Positions 1 through 11,715 of a stretch of 64,000 nucleotides of DNA are shown here, piece after piece; within the stretch, counting starts at the first letter, position 1; every line of letters starts with the position of its first letter. Position numbers and translations under genes: made by a program. This stretch comes from Cristatella mucedo (Eukaryota > Bryozoa > Phylactolaemata > Cristatellidae). The stretch covers positions 2,959,001-3,023,000 of the forward strand of contig WPIO01000015.1 of NCBI GenBank assembly GCA_009760855.2, read 5' to 3'. The notes under the pieces were generated by a model, which saw only the letters and a program-made list of their open reading frames with translations, searched no databases and was not told the DNA's origin.

Positions 1-1315
1 CTGGCCGCCGCCTCCAAACTCCGGAAGCAGAAGCAGCATTCTCTGCGGACTGGATTGCAGATCGAGTCCTTGCGGTCCAAGGTCGCGTCACCTAGTGCAT
101 CTTGATTCCATCCATTGTGCCCAAGTCCTACGGGGACGTCCTTCAGCAACGAAGGTATAATGGCAAGTAATTACGAGAGGAGGGGCGCGACATTCAAATC
201 GCTCATTAAGCAGAGATCGTCGCCAGTCAGCCATCGGCTTGGGACGACTGCTAGCCACCGGATTGCTGCTGCAAGAATGCGCAAATGGATTGCAAGGACC
301 CTAGCATCGAATTCGCTGATTAAAAAGAAATGGGAAAAGCAAAATATAAGATAAAGCCGAAGCAATGGAATGGACGGCCTGCTTGACGGAATGAATTGCA
401 ATGGATGGCCTGCTTGTCCGCTGCAGATGTGCTAGACTGCGATCGTGCAAGGCCCTGTTGGACCTCTAACCGGTGGAGGAGCGTCTTACCCGCAGTGGCG
501 TAGCCCATTTTCTGCCACTCGGTCGTCAGACCAGCAGCAACCAGCTGTGCACGACCTTTGGAGATGTGGTGATGGTTGTCAGAAGGTTTTTCTCGAGGAA
601 GCAAGGAAGAGAGTAGCAGTAGTGTAGCCACACGTCGTTCGTTGCCAGGTCAAGGCCGTCAGGTCAAGGACTTGTGCTCAATCGCAGGCGATTCCGGGCA
701 GCCTTGTATCTATCTGGACAATGCTACTGTTGGGCACTCGTAGCCCAGGTCCATGTTGCTCTCTGCTGAATAATGGATGGGGCGATTTGCCATTTGCCCA
801 TCTACTCAAATACCAGTTGCACTAGCGATACCTGCTGTTGGCTAGCTCGGATTTGCGGACACAACTTGTTAGTGCAGCACTGCCGATTGAGGTTAGGCAT
901 CGCGAGAAGCAAGCCAAATAGTGAGGCATTTCTTAGATATTTCATAGTTCTTGCATGGAACATCGGTCGCTGCCTGCACTTTCTAATTGCAAGCTTTCGA
1001 TGTTCGTATTCGCTAGAGCTAGCAAACATTAGTTTTAATAATTTAATAATTTAGCATTAGTTTGGAATTCGTTGCTAATCATCAAGCTATCATCTATGAT
1101 TAGCAACGAATCAAGCTATGATTGTATTGCATCGTGTCAGTTTCAATCGCTGCTGGTTGATTTTGGGTCCTTATAGGCTTTCCTAAGCGATTTAGGCTAG
1201 CTTATCTGAACACTGAATTGGGTCCTGCAGATGACTTCCATGTCATAAGGGGTAAGAAATTCAAGGTTCCGTTAGGGAAAGCTGTGTAAAATAAGCAGGT
1301 TTTGAATTTACTTCA
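1..1315. other. Left edge, no gene recognised
   Basis: No conserved coding sequence, transposon or tRNA is recognisable. The only structured item is the 16-bp hairpin at 1067-1111. Open frames here are short and without recognisable motifs. Confidence 0.5.
1067..1111. repeat. Perfect 16-bp inverted repeat, 13-nt loop
   Basis: The arms at 1067-1082 and 1096-1111 are perfect reverse complements (ATTCGTTGCTAATCAT). An ATCAAGCTAT word occurs in the loop and again next to the right arm. It may be the remnant of a small inverted-repeat element. Confidence 0.9.
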
Positions 1316-1890
1316 GTAATAATAATAATAATACATTTGATACGGCCCTCAGAGAAGTCAATCCCTTTCTAGGCACTTACATTTGCTGCAAAGGAAGCAC
1401 GATCGAATGGTTAGTGGTAGCATGCTCGATAAGCAACAAGAATAGCATGGTTAGGGGTGACATGCTTGAGGTCAGCATGCAAGTATTGTTAGTGGTAGCA
1501 TTCAGTGTCAGCACGCATAAGCACATAAAGGACGAATCACATGAACCCACTAAATGCTGTGATAAATATATGCATTTTTAGTTTCTTTTTAAATGTGGTC
1601 GAGTCAGGAGATGTCGTGACACAAGTCGGGATCGAGTTCCAGGCTTTGGGAGCACACGAACTAAAGGCACGGTCTCCAAAGGATTTTGGGTTTGCGCGAG
1701 GTATAGGTAAACAGCTTGATTCGGAGAAGCGGGCGGTACGATGCTTAGCCTGTTGGCGGAGTAGATCTGATAGGTTGGCTGGAGCTAAAAAATGAAGGGA
1801 CCTAAAAGTGAGGGAGTAAACCTTGAAGTCGATGCGTTACTTGACTGGGAGCCAGTGCAGGTCAGCTAGAAGCACTGAGACGTGCAACAG
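1316..1890 (-). mobile_element. LINE A, truncated 3' copy
   Basis: AAT repeats are followed by the antisense of the LINE A 3' UTR and the end of its reverse-transcriptase ORF, collinear with 42626-43230. It is diverged and 5'-truncated. The plus-strand open frame at 1541-1795 is antisense to it. Confidence 0.85.
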
Positions 1891-3235
1891 AATGGACGAC
1901 GAAGCCGTGGCGGGCCTTGTGGCCAGAGTAGGAACTTTTGCTCTGCGTTCCTAGCAATGAATGCATCCCAAGTACAACCTGGAGCCATACCAGCTCCTCG
2001 AGGGAAGGAGGTCGTGCGACTGTATTGATTTAAAAACCGCAGACGTGCAGGAGGCCACGCGCAAGCTTTCTAATGCAGTTGACTGCCTTTCGATCAGAGA
2101 CATGATGGCAGGTTCTACTTGCAGGGTGAACTGCCAGCTGATCAAGATGTTTGTACGTGGGATCGAGCCCACGGAGATGTACCGCCACAGCGTCGGCACC
2201 AACTGCATTTCGTGTGTCGCATCAGCCGCTTCCTAATCTACATTCCCCAGTCTCTGGACTGGACGTCGGCGCATCCACGTCTCTGCCGTTCGCTTGTCCT
2301 TCCAGCGTTGGACAGCGATCGCTCGATGCTACGTGATCGCTGTTGGAAAGAGCAGCGAAAGAGCAGCGGCAGTCGCAGGCCAACCAGCCAGCCAATCGTT
2401 CGAATCCTGTCCAGCTCGAACCCGATGCAGGTTGCAGGCAGAGGCGCTGCTCGCGCTCGATCTCTCGTTCGTGCTTCTCGTCGCTAGAATCGATGCTGCC
2501 CATCAATCAACCCAGTGCCATAACCTTGGAGCCGAAATTCCGCCTGGGTGACCACTAGCCAGGCCTAGAGCTAGCCGTCGACGCACCCTCCGTCGGTGGG
2601 ATCGCAAGATAGCACACCAAAAGTGCCAGTGGTGTCACCAGCGCACACCTGCCCACTCGCCTGCCTGCCCAGTGGCCGAGCGACGCCGCCCGCTCGCCCC
2701 ATCGCCGCGATCGCTGCGGCCACCTAGTCAGAAACACTGCCGCCGCTCGCGCCCGGGTGGCGCCGGGGGGGGGGGGTGGCGCTAACTTCCTCGGGCGATT
2801 TCCTCGGGCGATTCCTGTAGATTGCTGTTGAATGATTTTGTTGTCGGCATTGTAACGTGGCCTACAATTTTCATATTTTGGAGCAAGGCGAATTCTCTGC
2901 GCACCGCACCCGCTCGCTGTTGAGCACAGATTATTATTTATGGCTTCGTTCAATAAAAGACTGACTACTGCTGCTGCCGCTGCTTGAGTCGACGTCGACT
3001 GCGGCTCGATCCGTGTTTGCGGCACGCACGATATTTTGACACGCTGCCACAAGCCATTTGGGAACTTCCCAGAACTGCCTGTCGTCTTGCCGCCTGAGTG
3101 GCCTTTGAGTGGTTGATGGCAGCATGGGTCACGTGGCCCCGTCCACGTGACCCCTGCTGCCATCAACTGCTCAAACCGATGCACTCGATAGCCGGACTTA
3201 TGCAGTCGGTTACTTTTCGATCCTGCATTGGTCTT
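1891..3235. other. Region without recognised gene
   Basis: GC-rich sequence with long but uninformative open frames on both strands (for example 2555-3376 minus), which show no recognisable domain. A G-run lies at about 2766-2776 and a long hairpin at 3104-3175. Confidence 0.4.
3104..3175. repeat. Long hairpin with 33-nt arms carrying CACGTG boxes
   Basis: The left arm is 3104-3136, the loop 3137-3142 and the right arm 3143-3175, with about three mismatches over 33 pairs. Each inner arm contains GTCACGTGG or its complement, an E-box of the USF/TFE type. Weak complementarity continues outwards. Confidence 0.9.
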
Positions 3236-3885
3236 GCTTCTGTCTTTAGTGTTCTGTAACTCACTGCTTGCTGGTCTACCGACTTGTGCAATCATGCGTT
3301 TACAGTTGGTGGGAAACACTGCATCTAGATTTGCCTGTTGTGAGCATCGCAGTTGCCATATCACACATCTTTTCACCGACCTGCACTGGCTCCCAGTCTA
3401 GCAACACTTTGACTTCAAGGTTTTGTCGCTCACTTTTAGGCCCCTTCATTTTTTGGTTTCAGCCTACTTATCTAATCTACTTCCCACCAGGCTAAGCATC
3501 GTACCACCTGCTTCTCCAAATCAAACTGTTTACATATACCTCGTACAAACCTCAAATCCTTTGGTGATCGTGCCCTTAGTTCGTGTGCTCCGGGAATCCA
3601 CTTCCGACTCAAAGCCTGGAACTTACTCCCGACTTGCGTCACGGCATCAGACGTAACCACATTTAAAAATAAACTAAAAACAGCATTTGGTCCATATGCC
3701 TATGCATGCTGACACTGTGTATACTGCCACTAACCATGCTGACCCTGTGCATGTCACCTCTTACGGCGTTAATGCTTGTTGTTCATTGAACATGCTACCT
3801 CGAACCATTTCGATCGTGCTTCCTTTACAGCAAAATGCAAAGTGCCTGGAAAGAGATTTGAGTTCTCTGAGAGCACTATAGCAAA
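3236..3885 (+). mobile_element. LINE A fragment, plus orientation
   Basis: Sense-strand remains of the reverse-transcriptase C-terminus (GLP.CAIRRL region and the DLHWLPV block) followed by the 3' UTR, ending in the ...GAGTTCTCTGAGAGC tail. It is frameshifted and diverged. This is the only LINE A copy here that clearly points in the plus direction. Confidence 0.8.
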
Positions 3886-4539
3886 TGGTTATTAAATTAT
3901 TATGAGTGCATAAGTTATCAGAAAGCTGTCGAAGACGGATGTAAGCCGTCTGTAACTGAGTCTAGTTGCACCTCTTGGCCAAGAAGTTTGATTGACAGGC
4001 CTCAAAGTGCAAGCAACCAATCCCGAGTGCCATCAAGGGCACGCCTTCGTTGCTTTGAAAGGAACGCCAGATAACGCGAGTGGCAAAGTCATTAATGCAA
4101 AACCGTCAATGCAGAAGAGAGGGACTGAGGGGCACAGACTGACTGCTACGATGCCGATGACCTCACTTGACCGGCTTCGCTAGCCGGTGCTCGAGAGAGT
4201 GCTCGAGGCGTTTCCGAGACGTTTCGGGGTCGATCTCGGTCATTTCTCGGTGGCTCGTGGACGGACGGTCGTTCGAAATAGTTTGAAAAAGGAGGAAAAG
4301 CCGTGCCACTGTGTCACGTGTCACTGGTCGACATCGGTTGAGCAGTGCTTGCAGGTTTGCTAATAATCCTGATAAGAATGAGACGTCTGTACAGTGCTGC
4401 TGGAATAGTCACTTTCTGGGCACTTAACGTATGCTGCAGCTTCCTTGCCACGGAACCTGTGCTGGCCAATCAACAACTCTCTGGTTGTCGCTTTTTCGCA
4501 AGCTGGCAAGTCACACTTCTGGCCAAGCTGATTGAGCCT
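3886..4539. other. No recognised feature
   Basis: Unique sequence between two LINE fragments. I see no coding motif, RNA gene or strong repeat. Confidence 0.4.
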
Positions 4540-5010
4540 TGTTAAGATAACTGACTGTGTGGGATGTTTATTACGTCACGAAGCATGTCAGCTGGTTACC
4601 GAGAACGTGCAGTGTCAGCACTTGTAAGTATTTAAAGCACAATTCGCACGGACCCTCGCAAATGATGCTGTGAACTGGCAGTTTATTAGCCTCTTTTTAA
4701 ATGTTGCCATGTGAGGGGGTTTTGGGGCGTCAGTGACTTTTAGCCTTCGAGAGCACATGACCTGAAGGCACAGACTCCCAAGGATTTGAGGTTGGCGTTA
4801 CAGGCACAGCTAAACGACTTGAGTCAGAAGAGCAGGCGGCACAAATCGAAGCCCGGTTGGGAAGTATTTCCGATGGGTAGGCCGGCGCGCGAGAATGAAG
4901 AGACCAAAAAGTGAGTGACAAAAACTTGCAGTCGATACGCTGGTTGATGGAAAGCCGGTGCTGAGGCACCTCGGCTGACAGACTACACTCTTGTGTCGGC
5001 ACGGCTGTGC
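4540..5010 (-). mobile_element. LINE A, old truncated 3' copy
   Basis: Diverged antisense of the LINE A 3' UTR and RT C-terminus, collinear with about 42820-43220 (CAGTGTCAGCAC, GAGAGCACATGA and CGACTTGAGTC blocks). The AAT-repeat end is not preserved. Confidence 0.65.
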
Positions 5011-5620
5011 GAAGCAAACAGGAAATTCGAAGTCAGCTGGTATTATGCCCTTGCATACTGCGTGTATAACGTGGCAGCCCTTGCACTTTGCCATAATTTG
5101 CTGCTACCCACGACCTGACGGCAGTGAAGGTCTATCTAGCCGCTTAGCCAAGAGTCGCCTGTCAAGCGGTTATGATAGGCTGGGAGCAGCTTGTCAAAGA
5201 CTTGTCTGTGTGTAGCGCAGTGTGCTGCCAGAGCCAGGGAGCACACGCACAATCGGTCCCGATGACGCATCGACTGCCGAGCACTGAAAGCGGCAGCCTG
5301 CGGCTGCTGGTGTGCCTCTTTACTGTTTCTGTACTAGCACTGACCTGCTAGCGTCATCGCCACTTCTGGCTAGCGTCATCGCCACGGCCTTACCTAGTGT
5401 GCCATCGGCCTTACCTAGTGTTCCATCGCTGCTCTAAATGCCTCCTGCAGGCATGAGTGACAGGCCGCAAAGGCGCTTCTACCGAAATAGCTGACCTTGG
5501 CTACTTTTGTTTTTTACTTGGCACAAACGATTGACCAATGGCTTTTTGATCAATGAGTTTCCGGCAAGTAACGTGTCAGCCTTTGGAATTGTGTAGCAAA
5601 TAGGGGTCACTTTTTTCCTT

Positions 5621-5626
5621 TTTATT
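5621..5626 (-). terminator. Candidate polyadenylation signal AATAAA for AGAP
   Basis: This is a minus-strand AATAAA about 1.4 kb below the AGAP stop, the best hexamer I noticed in the 3' flank before repeat-derived sequence begins. Distance and the lack of other evidence make this only a candidate. Confidence 0.2.
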
Positions 5627-6244
5627 CGACCCGAAGTTAGCACGAACTTGCAAGATCCCAGGGCCAGCTCGGACAATAAAAACGGCTGTACCTCAACGGA
5701 CAGTTCGACTTATGCGATTGCAGGACCACTCTTGGAAGTATGTAAAATACTTATTTTCTCTCAGCTCTCACCTTCAGGCCTTTGGATCCTGCCTTTACAA
5801 TAGCTATACTATACTTTACTGGGCCTTTCCCGGAGCTTCTCGGTTGTTTTAAAGAAGAGCAACCGGCCTACTGCTGGGGCACGGGAGACTGGGGATTCCG
5901 TGCAACGCCCGTTGAAGGTCTGCTCACGGTGAATTTGCGCGGCGCGGCGAGGCAGCCTACTGCTGAAATAACTTCCTGCCATAATTGAAAAGATTCCGTG
6001 GCTGCACCCTTGCAAGATTTGAACAGATATAGAGCTGACTGATACAAACCGAGTAGCGAGACTGCTTGCTTGCTGCGAGAAAGCTCCCGATGAGTACGCA
6101 GGAGTGACGGCGTTCGTTTTTAATTTCGATTCGAAATATTTAGCATTCAAGCAAAAACAGCCGGCGGCCCTTCAACCATGCTCAGCAGTACTGTGTGTGT
6201 GCAGCATCGTCGGTTTTCGCTGGAGAGCCGCCGCACTCTGGCGG

Positions 6245-6247
<3 letters not shown>

Positions 6248-6287
<40 letters not shown>
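6248..6287. repeat. (CTG)13 microsatellite
   Basis: Thirteen uninterrupted CTG units. On the minus strand this is (CAG)13, about 740 bp downstream of the AGAP stop, so it may lie in the 3' UTR. The poly-Leu, poly-Ala and poly-Cys reading frames across it are artefacts of the repeat. Confidence 0.97.
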
Positions 6288-7024
6288 GGAGGCCAGAGCG
6301 TGTGCGCTTGCTCGCGTGTCAGCCAATCGGCACTGGCCACTTTTATCAGGCGAAGCACGCGACCGAAGCATGCTTCGCCAATCAGGAGCGGACAACGGCG
6401 GGTGCTGCACAGCAGAGCGTTTTCACTCGCTGGCGCACGTATTGCACAGCCACAGACTAGACGCCTACTGGGAATCGATCGGTCGATCGTCAGAGTGGCA
6501 TTCATAGGAGTTCATAGGCCTTCATAGGAGCGATCGCGCTCCCGCCGCCCACTTGTGTGAGTGCGTGCGTTCGAGCCGGACTACGTGGCTACGTGGCTAC
6601 GGCTGCCTTTTGTTCGGTGACTGTGCAGGGGGCGGCGGCTCGCGCTCGGTCGGGCGGCCACCGAAGTTCGTCCACTGAGTGATGGCAGCCGGTGAGTACC
6701 GTGCCAAAGTAGTGGGCCCATCCGATCGCTGGTCTGTCACTGCGAGCCAAAACGGGCCATGCGTGGGCCAAAACGGGCCACGCAGCCGTGGCTTGGGGCG
6801 AGCGCTGACGTCGTGTGAGCGTAGTAGCCTGTGCAGCATCGGCATGGCCGACGGGGTGCCGAGGGTGGGGGCGTAACGGCGGCTCCTCCGAACGTCAGGA
6901 AAGGGCGTCGCCGCTGACTCGCTGCATCGGCAGCAATGCCGGACAGCAAGCACCGGCATGCAGGCATACAGGTAGCAGTCATCGGCAGGGGGCTCGGGCT
7001 GGTGGAAGGGAGGTGGCAGCCCTC

Positions 7025-7312
7025 TCATATGGCACTGGCAGGCAGTCTGTCAAGCACCTCTCCGGTGGCACCGCCGCCATTGCTGCTGCTGGTGCTACCA
7101 GTTCGCTGCACAGACGCGTGGGGCGAAGCAGTCGAGGCGGCGGCCTGCAGCAGACTGCCTCGGCGGCCGCTCGTCGTCGGCCTGCTGAGAGTCGGGTTCT
7201 CAGGGCAGCCGCTGCTCTGCAGCGTTGCCACGCACTCGGGCGACTTGGCGTCCTTGGCGAACCGCAGCGCAGTGCGACCCAGGTGGTCGACCCGTCGCAC
7301 GTCGGCCCCGTA
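7025..7312 (-). CDS. AGAP: AGAP exon 21: last ankyrin repeat and C-terminus
   Basis: Encodes residues 985-1079 and ends at TGA 7025-7027. It begins YGADVRRVDHLGRTALRFAK, then SPECVATLQSSGCPE, the last ankyrin unit of AGAPs. After that comes a Ser/Gly-rich tail of about 55 residues ending LPASAI. The acceptor is CTGCTTGCAG. The stop falls shortly after the ankyrin repeats, as in the vertebrate proteins. Confidence 0.96.
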   Translation of the reverse strand, partial: YGADVRRVDHLGRTALRFAKDAKSPECVATLQSSGCPENPTLSRPTTSGRRGSLLQAAASTASPHASVQRTGSTSSSNGGGATGEVLDRLPASAI

Positions 7313-7565
7313 CTGCAAGCAGAGGAGACATCGCAGAGCCTCGTGAGCAAGTGCTCAAGACCGGAAACCGAGCGACCGAAAGCAGTGAGCGCCGGAGAGG
7401 CTCTCGCATTGCGGCGATGGGAATGTATCATCAAAATTGTAGCAGCGGCGACAGCAGCCTCTGGCTTCTGAAGAGCCACCGGCGCCCGCTGCTCTGCTCT
7501 CGGCAACTTTTTCCCTCGGCAACTGAGAGCGAGGGGCGACGCCGAGCAGAACAGAGCCTCTGCAG

Positions 7566-7975
7566 CTGCATCAATTTCAGCCTGTTCGCACCCTCAGGTC
7601 CTGTGTGGACAATAAATTAGCTGTCCCATTCCTCCGCTTAAAGACAGTTGGCGACAGAAGCTTTAGCTCTGCAGGTCCTAGACTGTGGAACTCGCTTCCA
7701 CAATTCTTACGCAACGACATCTACTCTCCAACTGCCGACTATGGCATATCTTTTTCAGCGGTCCTGAACTGCTACTTCTATGCTACTCACTACCTCAACT
7801 GCTCTCCTAACTCTGCTATGCTTCCCACTTTCTCTTTGTTGCGTGAGACAAAGTCTGTTGGCTACCGAATGCGTACCGAAAGCCGCTTAGGCTGTGAGTG
7901 CACTACACAAAACTCTCCTGCGTAACACCCACATGGTCTTTATGACTTTGTGGAGTTACTGACGGAGATACATGA
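7566..7975 (+). mobile_element. LINE B 3' end, young copy
   Basis: 5'-truncated copy of a second LINE family. The frame DNKLAVPFLRLKTVGDRSFS then SAGPRLWNSLPQFLRN is the typical C-terminal tail of a CR1/L2-type reverse transcriptase. It is followed by the 3' UTR ending GACTTTGTGGAGTTACTGAC. It differs from the copy at 46527-46945 at only about eight of some 400 positions. Confidence 0.88.
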
Positions 7976-8179
7976 CATGACATAACGCTGCTGCATACAC
8001 ATCCCTCAGTCCAGGGGGGGGGGCACGTTCTTACAGGAGCTGCAGCCACGTGGGTGGCTCCTGGAGCTGCTGCAGCCGCCTGGGCCGCCACTCTTAATCT
8101 CATCTTCAAGGTTCGCCATCGTTTTGGCTTGCTCACTCGTCAAAAACGCGAGCCATCTCGGGTAGAAGCAGGTGCGAGC

Positions 8180-8240
8180 TAGGGGGCGTGGCCGGGTCGG
8201 TGTAGGGGCGTGGCCGGGTCGGTGTAGGGGCGTGGCCGGG
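8180..8240. repeat. 22-bp tandem repeat, about 2.7 copies
   Basis: The unit is GGGGCGTGGCCGGGTCGGTGTA. It lies in the AGAP intron 39 bp downstream of the exon 20 donor on the minus strand and is GC-box-like. Confidence 0.85.
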
Positions 8241-8279
8241 GCTGGGAAGCTAGGCAGCTAGCTTCAAGCACTCGCTCAC

Positions 8280-8447
8280 CCAGAGCAGCAGCTGAACGAA
8301 CACGACGCTCGCCTGCTGCGCTGCGACGTGCAGCGGGGTGCGCGTGTCGGTGCTACCGCACGGCTGAGAGACTTCGTCAGGCTGTGAGTGGGCGAGCAGC
8401 AGGATCACCTGCGTGACGTCGTGCCGCTGCATGGCATCCCGCAGGAG
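8280..8447 (-). CDS. AGAP: AGAP exon 20: first ankyrin repeats
   Basis: Encodes residues 929-984. LLRDAMQRHDVTQVILLLAH is followed by TPLHVAAQQASVVFVQLLLW, the ankyrin consensus G/TPLHxAA...VxxLLxx. Vertebrate AGAPs have the same block (VILLLAHGSREEVNE...). The acceptor is CGTTTGCAG and the donor TGG/GTGAGC, with phase 0. Confidence 0.96.
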
Positions 8448-8817
8448 CTGCAAACGCACGTGCAGCGATTCTTACTCGAGCGATCGCATCGGCTTCGGTA
8501 CGCACAGCTACACGTGAAGTGATCGCCCTCACGCTGCTGCCGCTACTGTCCCGTAATCGCTCATGCGCGAACGCACGTGCGTCTACACGTGCGCACATGC
8601 ACAATGAGCAACGCTCGCACAGACGACCAGGCGCCCACGCACGAGAGCAGACTGAGCCCTAAAGCCCATTGGGAGCCCAGCTGGCTGGGGCTGTACCGCC
8701 GCATGGTAAGCGCCACCAGCAAGCAGCAGCCGGCCTGCACAACACGAGCATCTGCGGCAAATGCACAAACTCTGCGCCGTCGGTGGCGGACAAGAGAGGC
8801 GGCAGAGGAGGAGGCAC

Positions 8818-8905
8818 CTGTGCTATGGAGATCTCCAAGTGCGAACGCCTTGGCAAGAACTCCTTCTGCTCATATTTGGCACGTATCCAGCTTTCTCGGT
8901 CTTCC
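8818..8905 (-). CDS. AGAP: AGAP exon 19: end of ArfGAP domain
   Basis: Encodes residues 899-928. REDRESWIRAKYEQKEFLP is the conserved EKxxWIRAKYExKxFL end of ArfGAP domains, then HLEISIAQ. The acceptor is GTCATCGCAG. The donor CAG/GTGCCT is ordinary in the first two bases but weak beyond. Confidence 0.95.
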
Positions 8906-9125
8906 CTGCGATGACAAAACACGCAGACGAGATTAATGGGAGGCCATGCAACTGACGATCGGAGCTGGGGCGCAGTGTCACTGCCACTATGTCGGATCTG
9001 CGGCATCGGTGCATCACTTGACTTGTAGTGAGCTCGGGCAGCAACGCCTCGGGCTGGAGCGCACTGGCAGTGCACGCCACGTGGGTGGGTGAGTGGGTGG
9101 GTGGGGAGCTCTCGGCACAGCTCAC

Positions 9126-9230
9126 CGTGACGAGCCAGGGTTGGGCTTGCGTTGCTTGTGTGCTGTCGCTTCCCACACACTGTTGGCTCGGTGGTTGCCT
9201 ATTGCCAGCATGACGGCAGTGATGTCGGAC
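9126..9230 (-). CDS. AGAP: AGAP exon 18: ArfGAP, GN.xANSVWE segment
   Basis: Encodes residues 864-898. DITAVMLAIGNHRANSVWEA matches the family segment with GNxxANSVWE, followed by a basic KQRKPNP stretch. The acceptor is GTTGCAG and the donor CACG/GTGAGC. The split arginine codon is completed by exon 19. Too short and offset to be obvious as an ORF; found from motif and phase. Confidence 0.93.
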
Positions 9231-10025
<795 letters not shown>

Positions 10026-10744
10026 TCACGTCCGAGATGCAGACGTTGCCGCCAACGCTGACGGTTGCGTGCAACTGCAGCTTGGCAAGTGTTGCATTCC
10101 CCGACGTGACGTCCGTCGCGACACACGAGCCCTGGCATTCCAGCTGCGCAGAACTTTACCGCCGTCACCGAGACTAAGCAGTCTCTAAATCAATGCTGGG
10201 AACAGGTCGACAGGCGACAAGAGTGTAGCAGTCCAACACCGACGAGATAAATGCCTATCATGTCTGCAGGAGCCCGTAAAGAGTCCGAGTTGCCGGGAAA
10301 CGGGTGACAGTAAAGATGGCAAATTGCGAAGAGGCTGCGAGGGGACGAAAGCTGCTGCGAGCGTTCGACCGACACGCACACGCTCTGACTGAGTCCAACC
10401 GACTAAGTCTAAGCTGATATGAATTAGATGCTGTCTTTAAAAAAAACGCAGGATAATCTAGATCTATCAAGAATAAAAGATAGGCCCTCCCTTCTTTGCA
10501 GTGACTCAACCCCCCCCCCAGATCAAACACATATGCAAACACATGCTTGTTCACGCTCTCACGAACTTACACGAGCGGCGTGCACAGTTTGTGTAGCTGC
10601 TGGCAGGTCCCTGCGGCCGGTGAATGGCCCTCGTAAAGACACGCCGCCGAGCGTTGTGCAAACCAGCAGCGCAGACGGAGCCGTAGAGACGAAAACAGAG
10701 TGGAGGATAAATCGGTATCGGTAAAGCACTTGACAGAATCGTAC

Positions 10745-10815
10745 GAAGCCCCGAGGCCCACTGTTAGGCGCCTGAATAGAGATCGTGTTCTCTCGGGGCT
10801 CTATACAAATGAATC
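10745..10815 (+). mobile_element. SINE-1 tail fragment
   Basis: The GCGCCTGAATAGAGATCGTG...CTATACAAATGAATCC sequence matches the tail of the SINE at 12825-12960. The tRNA-like head is missing or unrecognisable. Confidence 0.65.
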
Positions 10816-11043
10816 CTATGTTTAACTACATAAGCAGAAAGGTCTGCATCCGAAGGCTCTAGCTGCGAACCGCATGGACGAACGACCGGGAGCAAGCTGA
10901 GAGCATGGTGCCAATGCACTCAGAGAATCGTGCCTTCGGAATGTTGCGCATACAAAACTGCTACTACGCGTCCACCGATGTTCACGGTATTGACCAGTGA
11001 GTGGCGGCCAAAGTGTTTCTTTCTGGCAGCCTACTCTTCTTAC

Positions 11044-11125
11044 CTGGTGTGCCGCAGTCACAGCATTGGCCGTTGCCTGGAATATTCTTTATCGCCTGCA
11101 CAGTGCTAGGATCGGCCCAGGACGA
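11044..11125 (-). CDS. AGAP: AGAP exon 16: ArfGAP zinc finger, first half
   Basis: Encodes residues 798-824 plus one base. VQAIKNIPGNGQCCDCGTP opens the ArfGAP domain, with C818 and C821 forming the first zinc-binding pair. The acceptor is TTGCATTGCAG and the donor CCAG/GTAAGA. Splicing to exon 17 gives exactly 16 residues between the two cysteine pairs, as the family requires. Confidence 0.96.
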
Positions 11126-11254
11126 CTGCAATGCAAAGAGCAGGAGAGTTTCTGAAAGTGACACGTCATCACTACCTAGTACTGCAGGCACGAAGCACTG
11201 ATTTTAATAGCAATAACAAAAACGCTAGCACTCTTTAGTAAATCTAAAACTGCG

Positions 11255-11715
11255 TCTTAGCACTTTACATGGATGGAGAGGAAGCAGGCGTCAATTGGTC
11301 AGTGGTAGCATGCACAATTTTGAGCTTGCGTAGGCGTAAGAAGGAAAACTCATAAGGAAACGCTGCGAGTAATGGGAGGCAGGCTTTGTCGCTTCTTTTT
11401 AAATGTCATCAAGTCATGGGATGTCGTGATGTCCGTCGGTGGCGAGTTCTAGGCTTTCGGAGCTTATAAGCTGAAGCAAATGTCTTAAGAGGATTTATTA
11501 GAGAGGCACAGCTAAACGACTGGAGTCAAAGGAGCAGGCGGTAAGATGCTAAGCCTGATTAGAAAGATTAGGATTAGGAAGCTATTTGAGATAGGCTTGG
11601 CAGAAGCAAGAGAACGAAGGACCTACAAGTGTGTCGCAGAACCAAGAAGCTCGATTGGGGAGCCAGTGTGGGTCAGTGAGAAATGGTGCAATATGGCAAC
11701 TGCCACGTTCACAAA
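11255..11715 (-). mobile_element. LINE A, old truncated 3' copy
   Basis: Antisense of the LINE A 3' UTR and RT end. Blocks CACTTTACAT, GGTAGCATGCAC, TTTTTAAATGTCATCAAGTC and GGCAACTGCCACGTTCAC are collinear with 42700-43230. Diverged. Confidence 0.7.

Larger units (their letters stand above)
5011..7024. other. 3' flank / probable 3' UTR of AGAP
   Basis: No independent gene is recognised. The stretch holds the CTG tract at 6248-6287 (CAG in the AGAP sense), a short cluster of direct repeats near 5350-5428 that resembles tandem pieces of the SINE head (TTACCTAGTGTGCCATCG type), and otherwise unique GC-balanced sequence. Part of it is probably transcribed as 3' UTR. Confidence 0.4.

Noticed and set aside
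2555-3376. 273-codon open frame on the minus strand
   Set aside because: No motif, low-complexity composition, and it runs through a G-run, a hairpin and a LINE fragment boundary. Not supported as a gene.
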